Below, in pieces: positions 7,378 to 17,175 of a stretch of DNA of 64,000 bases. Origin of the DNA: Rhodococcus triatomae BKS 15-14. GTDB taxonomy: Bacteria > Actinomycetota > Actinomycetes > Mycobacteriales > Mycobacteriaceae. Within the stretch, counting starts at the first letter, position 1, and every line of letters starts with the position of its first letter. The stretch lies in contig AODO01000006.1 in the NCBI GenBank assembly GCA_000341795.1, forward strand, positions 309,479 to 373,478, given 5' to 3'. The notes below the pieces were generated by a model, which searched no databases, had not been told where the DNA came from, and was given only the letters and a program-made list of their open reading frames with translations. The translations under genes were made by a program, and so were the position numbers.

Positions 7378-9267
7378 TCACTTCTCGGGGCCCTGGGAGT
7401 CCGCGATGTCGTTCAGGGCGGCGCGGACCCGTTCGGTGTCGGCGGCAGTCCAGCCGTCGGGGGCGCCGACCGCGGCGAAGCCGTCGACCACGGTCGTCCC
7501 GTAGTTGTGTCCGTGCCCGTCGGGGACCCCCGCCGCGTTCGCGAGGTCGGCGGCGACCTGCCAGAACGTGACGAACGGGAACCAGCGCATCGACGGGAGC
7601 CGGTCGTAGCCGGGCGGCTCGGACAGCCAGTCGGGACGGTTGAAGATCAGATCCGGACTCCACCACACGACGGGGTCGGACGGATGCTGGATGTACAGGA
7701 CCCGTGGGTGCAGCCACGGGCCCTTCTGGGCGGCGAGGGCGGCGGCGTCCTCGGCGAAGCGCACGACGAGTCCGTCGGAGTACTCGGGTTGAACTTCGGG
7801 GCTGCCCGGGTCGCGGCGATCCTCCAGCGTGCTCCACAACCGGTTCGAGTTGGGTGGTCCGACCCACAGCACTCCGTCGACCATGTCGCGGATGTCGGCG
7901 AGCCCGTCGAAGGCGCCCTCACCGGCCTGGGTCCCGAGGGATTCGCCGTAGACGAGGAGTTTCGGGCGCGTCGCCTCGGGTTCCTCGAGCCACCGTTCGT
8001 GCACGCGGTGGACGAGGGCGCGGCCGGCGTCCGCCGCCTTCCCACGGTCCGCGAGAAACGACACCCAACTGGGCAGGTACGAGTACTGGCTGGCGACGAG
8101 GGCGGTGTCGCCGTTGTACATGAGCTCCACGGCGTTCGCGGCCGTCGGATTGACCCAGCCGGTACCGGTCGTGGGGATCACGACGAGCGCCTTCCGCTGG
8201 AACGCCCCGGTACGTTCGAGTTCGTCGATGACGATGTCGAGTCGGGCGTCGGCGTCCTCGGCCGTCTGCAGTCCGGCGTAGACCCGGATCGGCTCCTTCG
8301 AGGGCGCACCGTTGTTGTACTCGGACAGTTGCTCGGCGTGCAGTCCGCGGTAGACGAAGTCGCGTCCCTCGTAGCCGAGGGTCTCCCACGGTGCGTACGA
8401 CTCCGGGCTTCCGGAGCGTTCGGCGCGCATGGGCCGCACCACCTCGGCGCGGGTTTCGTCGTTCTGCAGGCTGAAGGCCGAGTTCATGAAGGAGTAGACG
8501 CCGTTGAACAGGACGTCGGTGACGAGGGTGTAGGCGAGGAACGCCACGAGGACGGTTCCGATCGGCGCTGCCGCGGAGCGGGGGACGCGCAGCCACTTGT
8601 TCAGGTAACGGGCGACGAGGAGCACGAGGTCGCGCAGAACCCGCCAGAGCGAAATGAGCAGCGCCGCAACGACTGCGCTCAAAGCGAGGGTCCGCAGGTA
8701 GCCGGTCGTCGTGGTGCCCTCGGCACCCATGAGGGCGGCCAGTTCCCGCTGCCACCCGGCGGAGTACACGAGCATGATCAGCGCCGCGGCGAACGAGAGC
8801 ACGGGTACCGCGATCTTCGTGATCTGCTGCAGCCGCACCGGCGGCGGCCACCAGCGGAGCTTGGACAGCCAGTAGCGGTGGGTGGCCCAGCCGACGACGC
8901 ATCCGAACGCGTAGCCGATGGCGGCGGTGATGCCGCCGATCAGCCCCTGGTACAGCCAGTCCCGGGGCAGCAGCGACGGCGTCAGCGACCAGCAGAAGAA
9001 CAGGGCGCCGAACGCGATGCCGGTGAAGTCGAGACTGAGCAGGCCCCACGCCCACGCGACGAACGGGTGCTTCTCCGCGAGCCGTTCCGAGGACCACGGG
9101 AGGTTCAGGTCGTCGCCCTCGAACCAGAGGGCGATCTTGCGGCGCAGACCGGGAGCGTCCTTCCCGTCGGAAGCGCGGGACTCGGCGTCCGAACGAGCCG
9201 GAACCCGGGGCCCCGAGGCCACTGCCTCGTCCGCCCCGGGTTCCGGTGTCGTGTCGGTGCCCGTCAC
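7378..9267 (-). CDS. Membrane-anchored alpha/beta-hydrolase (Abhydrolase_9 type)
   Basis: A protein of about 629 aa. A charged N-terminus of about 65 residues is followed by five or six membrane segments (to about residue 255) and a C-terminal alpha/beta-hydrolase domain with the nucleophile elbow YGESLG (Ser near residue 442) and GHGHNYGT near the end. It belongs to the actinobacterial group with paired Abhydrolase_9 N and catalytic domains; the substrate is unknown, perhaps a cell-envelope ester. GTG 9267 lies four bases past the purL stop, so translation is probably coupled. A TTG at 9279 is an alternative start. Confidence 0.87.
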   Translation of the reverse strand: MTGTDTTPEPGADEAVASGPRVPARSDAESRASDGKDAPGLRRKIALWFEGDDLNLPWSSERLAEKHPFVAWAWGLLSLDFTGIAFGALFFCWSLTPSLLPRDWLYQGLIGGITAAIGYAFGCVVGWATHRYWLSKLRWWPPPVRLQQITKIAVPVLSFAAALIMLVYSAGWQRELAALMGAEGTTTTGYLRTLALSAVVAALLISLWRVLRDLVLLVARYLNKWLRVPRSAAAPIGTVLVAFLAYTLVTDVLFNGVYSFMNSAFSLQNDETRAEVVRPMRAERSGSPESYAPWETLGYEGRDFVYRGLHAEQLSEYNNGAPSKEPIRVYAGLQTAEDADARLDIVIDELERTGAFQRKALVVIPTTGTGWVNPTAANAVELMYNGDTALVASQYSYLPSWVSFLADRGKAADAGRALVHRVHERWLEEPEATRPKLLVYGESLGTQAGEGAFDGLADIRDMVDGVLWVGPPNSNRLWSTLEDRRDPGSPEVQPEYSDGLVVRFAEDAAALAAQKGPWLHPRVLYIQHPSDPVVWWSPDLIFNRPDWLSEPPGYDRLPSMRWFPFVTFWQVAADLANAAGVPDGHGHNYGTTVVDGFAAVGAPDGWTAADTERVRAALNDIADSQGPEK

Positions 9268-9271
9268 ATGG

Positions 9272-11551
9272 CTATCCAAACAGTGCGGGCAGTGTTCCCT
9301 CGGAGGTGGCGCGCAGCGTGTCGAGAGTGACGGAGAAGTGGCCCTGGACCTCGACGGAGTCGGAGCCCTCGTCGACGACGCCGATCCGCACCCACGGCAG
9401 GTTACGGGCGGTGCACATGCCCGTGAAACGGGTCTCCTCGGTGCGCGGGACCGCGACGAGGACGCGACCGGCGGACTCGGAGAACAGCGTCACGAACGGG
9501 TCGGCGCCTTCGGGAAGCAGGATGCGGCAACCGGTTTCGCCGGCCAGCGCGGCCTCGACGACGGCCTGCGCGAGGCCGCCCTCGGACAGGTCGTGGGCGG
9601 CGGAGATCAGCCCGTCGCGGGACCCGGCGAGGAGGATGTCGGCGAGCAGCCGCTCACGCTCCAGGTCGACCTTCGGCGGAACACCGCCGAGGTGGTCGTG
9701 CTCGACCTGCGCCCAGATGGAGCCGTCGAACTCGTCGCGGGTGTCGCCGAGCAGGATCAACGTCTCGCCGGGCTCGAGACCGAGACCGGTCGGGATGCGC
9801 CGGTGCACGTCGTCGATCACGCCGAGGACCGCCACCACCGGCGTCGGGAGGATCGCCGTCGAGCCGGTCTGGTTGTAGAAGCTGACGTTGCCACCGGTGA
9901 CAGGGATGCCGAGCTGCGCGCAGCCGTCGGCGAGGCCGCGCACGGCCTGCTGGAACTGCCACATGACACCCGGGTCCTCCGGCGAGCCGAAGTTGAGGCA
10001 GTTGGACACGGCCTTCGGGGTGGCCCCGGTGACGGCGACGTTCCGGTAGGCCTCGGCCAGCGCGAGCTGGGCGCCGGTGTACGGGTCGAGCGCGGTGTAG
10101 CGGCCCGACGCGTCGGTGGCCAGTGCGATGCCGCGCCCCGTCTTCTCGTCGATCCGGACCACGCCGCCGTCCGCGTTCTCGGCGAGCACGGTGTTGCCGC
10201 GCACGTAGCGGTCGTACTGCTCGGTGATCCACTTCCGACTGCACAGCGCCGGGGAGGCGATCATCTTGAGCAGCGTGGCCTCGAGCTCGGCGTCGGTCTC
10301 GGGACGCGTGAGACCGGCGGTGGTGTTCGCGATCAGTTCGTCCTGGCTGTCGGGGCGCTGGACGGGACGCTCGTAGACGGGGCCCTCGTGGGCGATGGTG
10401 CGGGCCGGCGCGTCGACGACGGTCTCGCCGTGCCAGTCGATGACGAGGTGCTCTCCGTCGGTGACCTCGCCGATGACGGTGGCGAGGACGTCCCACTTCT
10501 TGCACACGGCCATGAAGGCGTCGACGTTCTCGGGGGTGACGACCGCGCACATGCGCTCCTGCGACTCGCTGGAGAGCACCTCGGCGGCGGTCATGCCCGT
10601 GGCGCGCATGGGGACGCGCTCGAGGTTGATGTGCATGCCGCCGTCACCGGCCGCGGCGAGCTCCGAGGTCGCGCAGGACAGCCCGGCGCCGCCGAGGTCC
10701 TGGATTCCGACGACGAGCTTCTCCCGGTACAGGTCGAGACAGCACTCGATCAGCACCTTCTCGGTGAACGGGTCGCCGACCTGCACCGCGGGCAGCTTCT
10801 TGGGGCGGCCGCCCGAGCTCTCGTCGAAGGTCTCCGAGGCGAGCACGGACACGCCGCCGATGCCGTCGAGGCCGGTGCGGGCACCGAACAGGATGATCTT
10901 GTTGCCGACGCCGGACGCGAAAGCCAGGTGCAGGTCCTCCACGCGCATCGCGCCCGCGCAGAGCGCGTTGACGAGCGGGTTGCCCTGGTAGGACGCGTCG
11001 AAGACCGTCTCGCCGCCGACGTTCGGCAGACCGAGGGAGTTGCCGTAGCCGCCGACGCCGCGGACGACGCCGTCGACGACGCGTCGGGTGTCGGGGTGAT
11101 CGGCCGCACCGAACCGCAGCTGGTCCATGACCGCGATCGGGCGGGCGCCCATCGCCATGATGTCGCGGACGATGCCGCCGACGCCGGTCGCCGCGCCCTG
11201 GTACGGCTCGATGTACGACGGGTGGTTGTGGGATTCGACCTTGAAGGTGACCGCCCAGCCGTCGCCGATGTCGACGACGCCCGCGTTCTCACCGATGCCG
11301 GCGAGCATCGAGGAGCGCATCTCGTCGGTGGTGGTCTCGCCGAAGTACTTGAGGTGCACCTTCGACGACTTGTACGAGCAGTGCTCGGACCACATCACCG
11401 AGTACATCGCCAATTCGGCGTCGGTGGGACGGCGGCCCAGGATCTCCCGGATGCGGGCGTACTCGTCGTCCTTGAGTCCCAGTTCCCGGTAGGGCTGGTC
11501 CACATCGGGGGTCGCGGCGGCATGGGTGACGGTATCGACCTGCGATGACAC
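9272..11551 (-). CDS. purL: Phosphoribosylformylglycinamidine synthase subunit PurL
   Basis: The 759-aa small-type FGAM synthetase subunit converts FGAR to FGAM with ammonia supplied by PurQ, bridged by PurS. Diagnostic blocks are [43 protein letters not shown] and [12 protein letters not shown] [12 protein letters not shown], with the second PurM-like half containing [12 protein letters not shown] and [14 protein letters not shown] 11551 (VSSQVDT) is the chosen start; GGGAAGGA lies 11 bases upstream. Its partners purQ and purS are 17 kb away on the same strand, so the complex is not encoded by one operon here. Confidence 0.97.
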   Translation of the reverse strand: MSSQVDTVTHAAATPDVDQPYRELGLKDDEYARIREILGRRPTDAELAMYSVMWSEHCSYKSSKVHLKYFGETTTDEMRSSMLAGIGENAGVVDIGDGWAVTFKVESHNHPSYIEPYQGAATGVGGIVRDIMAMGARPIAVMDQLRFGAADHPDTRRVVDGVVRGVGGYGNSLGLPNVGGETVFDASYQGNPLVNALCAGAMRVEDLHLAFASGVGNKIILFGARTGLDGIGGVSVLASETFDESSGGRPKKLPAVQVGDPFTEKVLIECCLDLYREKLVVGIQDLGGAGLSCATSELAAAGDGGMHINLERVPMRATGMTAAEVLSSESQERMCAVVTPENVDAFMAVCKKWDVLATVIGEVTDGEHLVIDWHGETVVDAPARTIAHEGPVYERPVQRPDSQDELIANTTAGLTRPETDAELEATLLKMIASPALCSRKWITEQYDRYVRGNTVLAENADGGVVRIDEKTGRGIALATDASGRYTALDPYTGAQLALAEAYRNVAVTGATPKAVSNCLNFGSPEDPGVMWQFQQAVRGLADGCAQLGIPVTGGNVSFYNQTGSTAILPTPVVAVLGVIDDVHRRIPTGLGLEPGETLILLGDTRDEFDGSIWAQVEHDHLGGVPPKVDLERERLLADILLAGSRDGLISAAHDLSEGGLAQAVVEAALAGETGCRILLPEGADPFVTLFSESAGRVLVAVPRTEETRFTGMCTARNLPWVRIGVVDEGSDSVEVQGHFSVTLDTLRATSEGTLPALFG

Positions 11552-11667
11552 GAGGAGTCGGGTCCTTCCCTGGAGGATCGAATTGGGCAGGCACGTAGGG
11601 CACTGCCAGCACAAAGTCTAACCGGGCGGTAGCGGCGCGGCCGCACTGGTCACCCGCGGTGGGCTGG

Positions 11668-11688
11668 GTCACCCGCCACCCGGGTGAC
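11668..11688. terminator. Hairpin downstream of the SRPBCC gene
   Basis: GTCACCCG (11668-11675) pairs with CGGGTGAC (11681-11688) over a five-base loop, 22 bp beyond the SRPBCC stop and 117 bp upstream of purL. GGTCACCCG also occurs as a direct repeat at 11649, so an operator for purL is possible instead. Confidence 0.4.
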
Positions 11689-11709
11689 GCCGCCGTTCGA
11701 CTCGTTCCG

Positions 11710-12156
11710 TCAGGCGTCGTCGCCCGGCAGCGCGTCGAGCGCCTCGGTGAGCTGCCGCTCCAGGTCGACGCCGATCTTCTCGAAGACCACCTTGACGGCG
11801 GGCGAGGCGAGTTTCGCCATCCCCCGCATCTCCACCTCGTTGGTGTAGGTCAGTTCGGAACCCCGCGGATCGGGCGTGACGACGATGGTTTCCGTTGACG
11901 TCGCGGTGTCGTTGTGGCCTACGAGGACGACACGATCGGCGGTCCACTCCTCGAGGGTGTAGGTCAGTTCGGTGCTGATCCCGGCGATCCTGGACTCGTT
12001 GTGCCACCGCGATCCGACGCGAACCGGCCCCTCGTCGACGCGGGTGCAGCGCACGGTGCCCGGATCCCACGTCTCCGCATGCGAGAAGTCGGCCAGATAG
12101 CGGAGCGCGGGCTCGGGGGCGGCGGTCACGGTGAACGTGCGGGACACGGAGGTCAT
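11710..12156 (-). CDS. SRPBCC / polyketide-cyclase-like ligand-binding protein
   Basis: 148 aa from ATG 12156 with GGGAGAG upstream. It has the START/SRPBCC layout: an N-terminal strand (SVSRTFTVTAAPEPALRYL), LADFSHAETWDPG, a central beta sheet (SRWHNESRIAG) and a long C-terminal helix (VFEKIGVDLERQLTEALD). Such proteins bind hydrophobic ligands in a deep pocket. No enzyme activity can be assigned. It stands alone between purL and the PrsW operon. Confidence 0.85.
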   Translation of the reverse strand: MTSVSRTFTVTAAPEPALRYLADFSHAETWDPGTVRCTRVDEGPVRVGSRWHNESRIAGISTELTYTLEEWTADRVVLVGHNDTATSTETIVVTPDPRGSELTYTNEVEMRGMAKLASPAVKVVFEKIGVDLERQLTEALDALPGDDA

Positions 12157-12236
12157 CGTGGTCTCTCCCTGCGCTGTCGATCGCGGTCTGGAGTCGTTGG
12201 TCTGCCCGATCGTCGCGCCGGTCAAACGCGAGTCGG

Positions 12237-12273
12237 GCCCGGCCCCCGAAGTGACTCCGTGCGTGGGCCGGGC
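12237..12273. terminator. Stem-loop downstream of the PrsW gene
   Basis: GCCCGGCCC (12237-12245) and GGGCCGGGC (12265-12273) form a nine-pair stem with a 19-base loop, 14 bp past the PrsW stop on the minus strand. It has no T-tract, like many actinobacterial terminators. Confidence 0.5.
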
Positions 12274-12287
12274 TGCCCGGGGCGGGG

Positions 12288-13475
12288 TCAGCCGCGCAGA
12301 CGCGTGACCTCCTGCCGCGCGAAGAGGACGGTGCCGGTGTCGCGTCCGCCGGCCTCGGCGAGCTGGTCGGCGAGGTCGTGCACGGCTTCGAGAACGTGGT
12401 CACGTTGGCGGCGCTCCGCGCGACCTCCGCCACGCTTGCGGTACGAGCGGCGTGCCTTCCGGTCTCCGGCCAGGGTGTCGACCTCTTCGGCGGTGACGAC
12501 TCCGGTGGCCACCTCCGGCGCGAGGACGTCGCGCATGAAGGCCCGTTCCCGCGGCACCGTCATCGCGAACACGCGGGTGACGACGACGATCGCGATGGCG
12601 ATCATGCCGATCCACAACAGGAACATCAGCGCCGTGTTCCCGCCGGCAATCCCGCCGATGTTGTCCCAGATGCCGTGCAACAGCATGGCGGTTGCCATCA
12701 GTGCGAGGCCCAGTCCACGCCGTCGTGGCTCGGCCGGCCGGCCCAGGAAGTACACCAGGCCGGCGCAGAACACTGCGCTGTAGAGGATGTGCGCCGCGAC
12801 ACCCATCGTCATCCGCATGACGATGGTGAACATCGCGTTGCCCACCGGATTCGCACCGAACTGCGCAGCACTGGACGTGAGGGCGTACTGGATGTCCTCG
12901 AGGATCTGGAATCCGAGTCCGATGAACGCGCCGAGGACGAAGCCGTCGAACGCGGTGCGCACGAGCCGAGGTGCGATCGCGATGAGCAGCAGGAGGCCGA
13001 GGCCCTTCGATATCTCCTCGGTGAAGGGAGCGGTGAGACCCGCACCCCAGTCCGCCGCCCATGCCTGCCCGAAGAGCTTGCCCCAGATCTCGAGCATGGG
13101 GGTGTTGGCGTTCGCCGCCATCGCCCACGGCGCGGCGAAGGCTCCCCACACGAAGGCGAGCACGATGAGCTTCCACGACTGGTGCGCGTAACGGTCGATG
13201 CGCTGGGTGAACCACCAGAAGAGTGCGCAGTACAGCGCGAACAGGACAGTGGCCACGATCAGGGCTTCGCCGTAGGCCGGAGCCTGGCCTCCCACGTATC
13301 GGGTGAAGCTGACGGCTCCGATCGCCACGAGCACGACGTACACCCAGAACGCCAGGTTGCGCGGCTGAGCGAAACGGAAGACCTGACCCCATCCCGAGTT
13401 GCGGATCGCCTCGTCGCGGGCGGCGAGCAACGCGTCGTCCGCACCGCTCGACTCGATTCTGTGCGAGGCGGTCAT
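12288..13475 (-). CDS. PrsW family intramembrane metalloprotease
   Basis: 395 aa with about eight membrane segments and the PrsW motifs FTEEISKG (Glu-Glu-x2-Lys), FQILEDIQYAL, AAHILYSAVF and LLHGIWDN. In Bacillus, PrsW makes the first cut in an anti-sigma factor. ATG 13475 overlaps the preceding stop (TGATG), so it is translationally coupled to the single-pass protein upstream; GAGGAG sits seven bases before it. The last 90 residues are charged and cytoplasmic (KARRSYRKRGGGRAER), an extension beyond the protease core. Confidence 0.92.
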   Translation of the reverse strand: MTASHRIESSGADDALLAARDEAIRNSGWGQVFRFAQPRNLAFWVYVVLVAIGAVSFTRYVGGQAPAYGEALIVATVLFALYCALFWWFTQRIDRYAHQSWKLIVLAFVWGAFAAPWAMAANANTPMLEIWGKLFGQAWAADWGAGLTAPFTEEISKGLGLLLLIAIAPRLVRTAFDGFVLGAFIGLGFQILEDIQYALTSSAAQFGANPVGNAMFTIVMRMTMGVAAHILYSAVFCAGLVYFLGRPAEPRRRGLGLALMATAMLLHGIWDNIGGIAGGNTALMFLLWIGMIAIAIVVVTRVFAMTVPRERAFMRDVLAPEVATGVVTAEEVDTLAGDRKARRSYRKRGGGRAERRQRDHVLEAVHDLADQLAEAGGRDTGTVLFARQEVTRLRG

Positions 13476-14110
13476 CACTGCTCTCCTCGGTTGTCGGCGG
13501 CGATGCTGGTGATCATTCCGGCGACCTCGGTCGCCGCGATGCCCGTCGTCTCGACCGGGCCGGTGACCACGACCTCCACCCCGGTGCCGTCGATGACGAA
13601 GGCTGCGATCGCGCCGTCGGCGGAGACACTGCGGTAGCGGGACATCACTCCCTGTTCACCGCTCGTCGTGATGACTGGCAGTGGATCACCGACGACGTGG
13701 GGGCCGGCCTCCCCGGTCAGGGCATCCGTCGTCTCCCGCACCTGATCGAGCAGCGAACTCGGGGTACCGTCCCACTTCGCGGTTCGGACGGAGAACGCCA
13801 CCGCACCGTTGTCGACCTCGGCGGTCTTGCCGATGCCGGAGCGTGGTTCGTCCCCGACCACGGTGCCGTCGACGATCGTCCATCCGGCAGCGGGAGAGAA
13901 CACGACCCCACCCTCGAGTGCGATCCTGTCGCCCGCGCGGGCGGTTTCACCGTGGGTCATCACCCCGTTGACCGCCGGGGTCACCACCGCGAACAGCACC
14001 GCGAACACCACCACCACCAATGCGGGTGCGATCGTGGCCCGCTCGAGGCCGAACCATCTGCGCTCGACGGGTACCCACCCGTCGGGAGCGACTGCGTGTG
14101 TGCCCGTCAC
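13475..14110 (-). CDS. Single-pass membrane protein with extracytoplasmic domain
   Basis: 211 aa from GTG 14110 (VTGTHAVAPDG). One membrane segment (about residues 26-46, APALVVVVFAVLFAVVTPAV) follows a short cytoplasmic tail. The remaining 160 residues would lie outside and have a regular beta-rich look (VVFSPAAGWTIVDGTVVGDE). No family was recognised. It is coupled by a one-base stop/start overlap to PrsW and lies 105 bp downstream of a CPBP protease gene. A single-pass protein between two membrane proteases could be their substrate or partner; this is inference from arrangement. Confidence 0.8.
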   Translation of the reverse strand: MTGTHAVAPDGWVPVERRWFGLERATIAPALVVVVFAVLFAVVTPAVNGVMTHGETARAGDRIALEGGVVFSPAAGWTIVDGTVVGDEPRSGIGKTAEVDNGAVAFSVRTAKWDGTPSSLLDQVRETTDALTGEAGPHVVGDPLPVITTSGEQGVMSRYRSVSADGAIAAFVIDGTGVEVVVTGPVETTGIAATEVAGMITSIAADNRGEQ

Positions 14111-14215
14111 CTGGTGACCCTTTCGTCGTGCCGCAGGCGATCGATCCGGCGGCACCGGCAATTGCTATTCATAGTTGATCACGCCGGACGCCGAGTGCGC
14201 CGCCGACGCGGCCGA

Positions 14216-15160
14216 TCACCGGTCAGCCGATGTCGCGGTTCCGGAATGGTGTACGTCACGGTGTCCCGCGCCGCGCCGGGCTTCGACGGCGCGGTGGTAG
14301 CGATACGCACAGAACACCGCGACGGCCAGGAGAACGGTGGTGAGGATGCTGCCCTCGACGCCGTAGTCCCCTCCGGTCAGGATCACCGATCCGGTGGAGT
14401 CGGGGCCGACGATGAACAGGGTGACCTCACGGAAGCTGGATTCCCCCGGGAGGCCGAAGATGTTGCTCTGCGCCATGTTCCACGCCGTGTGGATGCCGGC
14501 CGCGAGCCAGATCGACCCCTGGGCAAGCGACAGGAACGAAAACAGGAGTCCGAAAAGGAAGATGTTGAGCAGGACCAACGGGTGGAAGTCGAGGTGCACC
14601 ACGGCGAACAGGATCGACGGCGCGATCACCGCGACCCAGCCGTTGGTCAGCTTCAGTCCGTGCCACTGCAGCAGGTAGCCGCGGACGATGATCTCCTCGG
14701 TCGAGGACTGCACGATCCACACCGGAATCAGGGACAGGACGATCCACACGGCCGCGGAGCCGGTGGTCGTGTGCCCGGCCACGGCGTTGCCGCTGTAGCC
14801 GCCGAACGACACCAGCAATCCCAGTGCGAGAGCGAACAGTACGAGCCCACCGCCGAATCCGGTGGCGAATCGCGCGAGCCCGCGGCGGTCCCGCAGGCCG
14901 ACCGAGAAGATCGAGCGGCGCTCGTAGAACACCACCCACAGGCCCAGCAGGAGCAGCGAGAGGCCGTTGGTGATCACCTCGCCCCACTGTGCGAGGACAC
15001 TGCCGTCCATCTCGTGCCCGGTGACGGCTTCGGCGATCACCGCACCGATTCCCTGACCGCCGATGATCGCGACGAGCGCCACGATCCACACGACGATCAG
15101 GTTCGGGCGACGTTTCGCGGTGGCCGCCTGCTGGACGAGCGGCGACGAGGTGATGTTCAT
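14216..15160 (-). CDS. CPBP family intramembrane protease
   Basis: 314 aa from ATG 15160 with GAGGG upstream. About eight membrane segments; CPBP motifs STEEIIVRGYLLQ (Glu-Glu-x3-Arg), ILFAVVHLDFHP (His) and AAGIHTAWNMAQ (His/Asn). The C-terminal tail is cytoplasmic and basic. It heads a co-directional group with the single-pass protein (105 bp downstream) and PrsW, and may share their transcript. Confidence 0.88.
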   Translation of the reverse strand: MNITSSPLVQQAATAKRRPNLIVVWIVALVAIIGGQGIGAVIAEAVTGHEMDGSVLAQWGEVITNGLSLLLLGLWVVFYERRSIFSVGLRDRRGLARFATGFGGGLVLFALALGLLVSFGGYSGNAVAGHTTTGSAAVWIVLSLIPVWIVQSSTEEIIVRGYLLQWHGLKLTNGWVAVIAPSILFAVVHLDFHPLVLLNIFLFGLLFSFLSLAQGSIWLAAGIHTAWNMAQSNIFGLPGESSFREVTLFIVGPDSTGSVILTGGDYGVEGSILTTVLLAVAVFCAYRYHRAVEARRGAGHRDVHHSGTATSADR

Positions 15161-15278
15161 CGGCGAAACCCTCGATTCTGTGAGAGCGATGCTGCATTCA
15201 TGTACACGATTCGCCCAGGCTAGGGGACGCACACCGTCTTGGCAGGCCTCGGATTCGACTCCCTGGACGTCGGGCGCG

Positions 15279-16547
15279 TCACGCCAGCATGACGCCCTTC
15301 GTCTCGGGCACCTTTCGGGCCGTGAACACGAGCGCGACGACGGCGAACACGGTGTAGAGGCCGTACGTGAGCGGGAGGCTCACGTCCGCGAGGGTGGGGA
15401 ACGTGCGGGTGACGAGCCAGTTCGCCAGCCAGTTCACCATCACCGTCAACGACAGCGCGACGGTGCGGATCCGGGTGTCGAACAGTTCGCCGAGGACGAC
15501 CCACATCAGCGGACCCCAACTGACGCCGAACGCGACGACGAACAGGTTCGCGGCGACGAGCGCGACGGTGCCCGCGGGTTGCGGGAGCGTCACGTCGTCC
15601 CCGGAGCCGGTCGCGGACGCGAAACAGACCGCGAGGGTGCCGAGGGTGACGGCCATGCCCGCGGCGCCGCCGATCATCAGCGGCCGCCTGCCCAGCCGGT
15701 CGACGAGTCCGATCGCGAGGATCGTCGCGGCGATGTTGACCAGGGCGGTGAGCAGGCTGGTGACGAAGGCGTCGTCCTCGGAGAAGCCGACGGATTTCCA
15801 CAGGGTTGTGGAGTAGAAGAAGATGACGTTGATGCCGACGAACTGTTGCAGCGCCGCGACCACGACGCCGACCCACACGATCGGCTTCAGGCCGAGCACA
15901 GCTCCGCGGAGCGCCGCGAATCCACCGGCGGGTTCCCGGTCCTGCTCCCGCGCCGGCTCCGGCAGCCGCAGGGCGATCAGCACCTGAACAACCGCTGCCA
16001 CGGCGATGACGACGAACATCCAGCGCCACGCGTGACCGCCCCACGGTACGTCCGCGTCCGCGGCCCCGGCGGCGGTGCGCAGCGCGTAGTCGGCGAGCAG
16101 ACCGCCGAAGATGCCGACGACGATGGCCAGCTGCCACAGCGACCCGAGCCGGCCGCGGATCCGGTCCGGCGAGATCTCGGTGATGTACCCGGGTACGACG
16201 ACGGACAGCAGGCCGACCCCGAATCCGACGACCAGCCGACACGCCGCGAGCGGCACCACCGCGAAACTCAGTGCGGCGAGCAGTGATCCGACGGCGATCA
16301 CGAGGCCCCCGAGCCGCATCGTGCCGGTGCTGCCGAGCCGGGCGGCGATCCGCCCCGCGGTGAGTGCTCCGGCGGCGCAGCCGAGGATGGAGACGGCGAC
16401 CACGAATCCGACGAAGGAACTCGCGAGTCCGAAATCTGGTCGGACACCGTTGATCGCGCCGTTCATCGTCGAGGTGTCGGCACCGAACAGCAGTCCCCCG
16501 ACAGCCGCGCCCGCGGCGGACCGCGTGGCCACCCGAGTCGAATTCAT
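15279..16547 (-). CDS. MFS transporter, sugar-porter type
   Basis: 422 aa from ATG 16547 (MNSTRVATRSAAG). Sugar-porter signatures are clear: GLLFGADTSTMNGA in TM1, DRIRGRLGSLWQL, QQFVGINVIFFYST in TM7, DRLGRRPLMIGG after TM8 and the C-terminal VPETKG. It is shorter than the usual 460-490 aa because the loops are compact. It probably imports a sugar or polyol by proton symport; the substrate is unknown. No catabolic gene or regulator adjoins it. Confidence 0.93.
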   Translation of the reverse strand: MNSTRVATRSAAGAAVGGLLFGADTSTMNGAINGVRPDFGLASSFVGFVVAVSILGCAAGALTAGRIAARLGSTGTMRLGGLVIAVGSLLAALSFAVVPLAACRLVVGFGVGLLSVVVPGYITEISPDRIRGRLGSLWQLAIVVGIFGGLLADYALRTAAGAADADVPWGGHAWRWMFVVIAVAAVVQVLIALRLPEPAREQDREPAGGFAALRGAVLGLKPIVWVGVVVAALQQFVGINVIFFYSTTLWKSVGFSEDDAFVTSLLTALVNIAATILAIGLVDRLGRRPLMIGGAAGMAVTLGTLAVCFASATGSGDDVTLPQPAGTVALVAANLFVVAFGVSWGPLMWVVLGELFDTRIRTVALSLTVMVNWLANWLVTRTFPTLADVSLPLTYGLYTVFAVVALVFTARKVPETKGVMLA

Positions 16548-16600
16548 CGACTCATCTTGCCTCGGACACGTGGAATTCCGAAGCAACCCCGCAGGTGCGC

Positions 16601-17083
16601 CTACCCGAACGGACGCGTGACCGAGAGGGTGCCGACCACCTGCACCGCGGCGTTCATCTCGGGGAGATACACGTCGTCGCACAATCCGACGACGTCCCAG
16701 TTCCCGCCCTCGAGGCGGTCGAGGGCGTAGGTCGCCTGCCGGCCGCCGTCGACGGGCGCGAGCATCGCCGCGGCGCCGGGTTCCCGGACCGTCGCGTGGC
16801 CGATCAGGTCGAACACCGTGTCCTGCTGGGCATTCCACGTCCCCGCCGGGACGATGTACGCCTGGCAGAACGTGTACGGAACGAGTCCGGCCGGGTTCGG
16901 GTTACGGATCGTGAGCGTCGCCGACGTCGCTTCCGGCAGGTGATCGACGACGACCTCGGGCGGCTTCACGTCGACGTGCGCGAACGCTGTTGCGGGCGTC
17001 GACGCCACGCCGATCGCGACTGTCGCGCCGACGAGAGCAGCAGCGCCCGCGACGCGGGAGGTTCGGGTCGACAATGCGGCCAC
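16601..17083 (-). CDS. Secreted protein of unknown function
   Basis: 160 aa from GTG 17083. A typical Sec signal (RTSRVAGAAALVGATVAIG to ATAFA) is followed by HVDVKPPEVVV at the predicted mature end. Two cysteines (FCQAY, GLCDD) may form a disulfide outside the cell. No conserved domain was recognised; the exposed His-Val-Asp start recalls copper-handling YcnI-like proteins only superficially. A TTG nine bases downstream is an alternative start. It lies between the MFS and DUF4185 genes on the same strand. Confidence 0.75.
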   Translation of the reverse strand: MAALSTRTSRVAGAAALVGATVAIGVASTPATAFAHVDVKPPEVVVDHLPEATSATLTIRNPNPAGLVPYTFCQAYIVPAGTWNAQQDTVFDLIGHATVREPGAAAMLAPVDGGRQATYALDRLEGGNWDVVGLCDDVYLPEMNAAVQVVGTLSVTRPFG

Positions 17084-17175
17084 CTTTCCGAGCTCCGTGG
17101 CGGCGAACACGCGGGGTTTCCGCGCCCGCCGACGGGAGCGTAGGGCAGCCCAGGGTCCACGGCTGCCGGAACGGC

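Noticed and set aside
9268..9279. TTG 9279 as start of the membrane hydrolase
   Set aside because: GTG 9267 gives a more usual coupling to the purL stop; TTG would overlap purL by eight bases without a ribosome site. It cannot be fully excluded.
8918..11548. Long open frame antisense to purL, 876 codons
   Set aside because: No recognisable protein; composition is that of a frame shadow in very GC-rich coding DNA.
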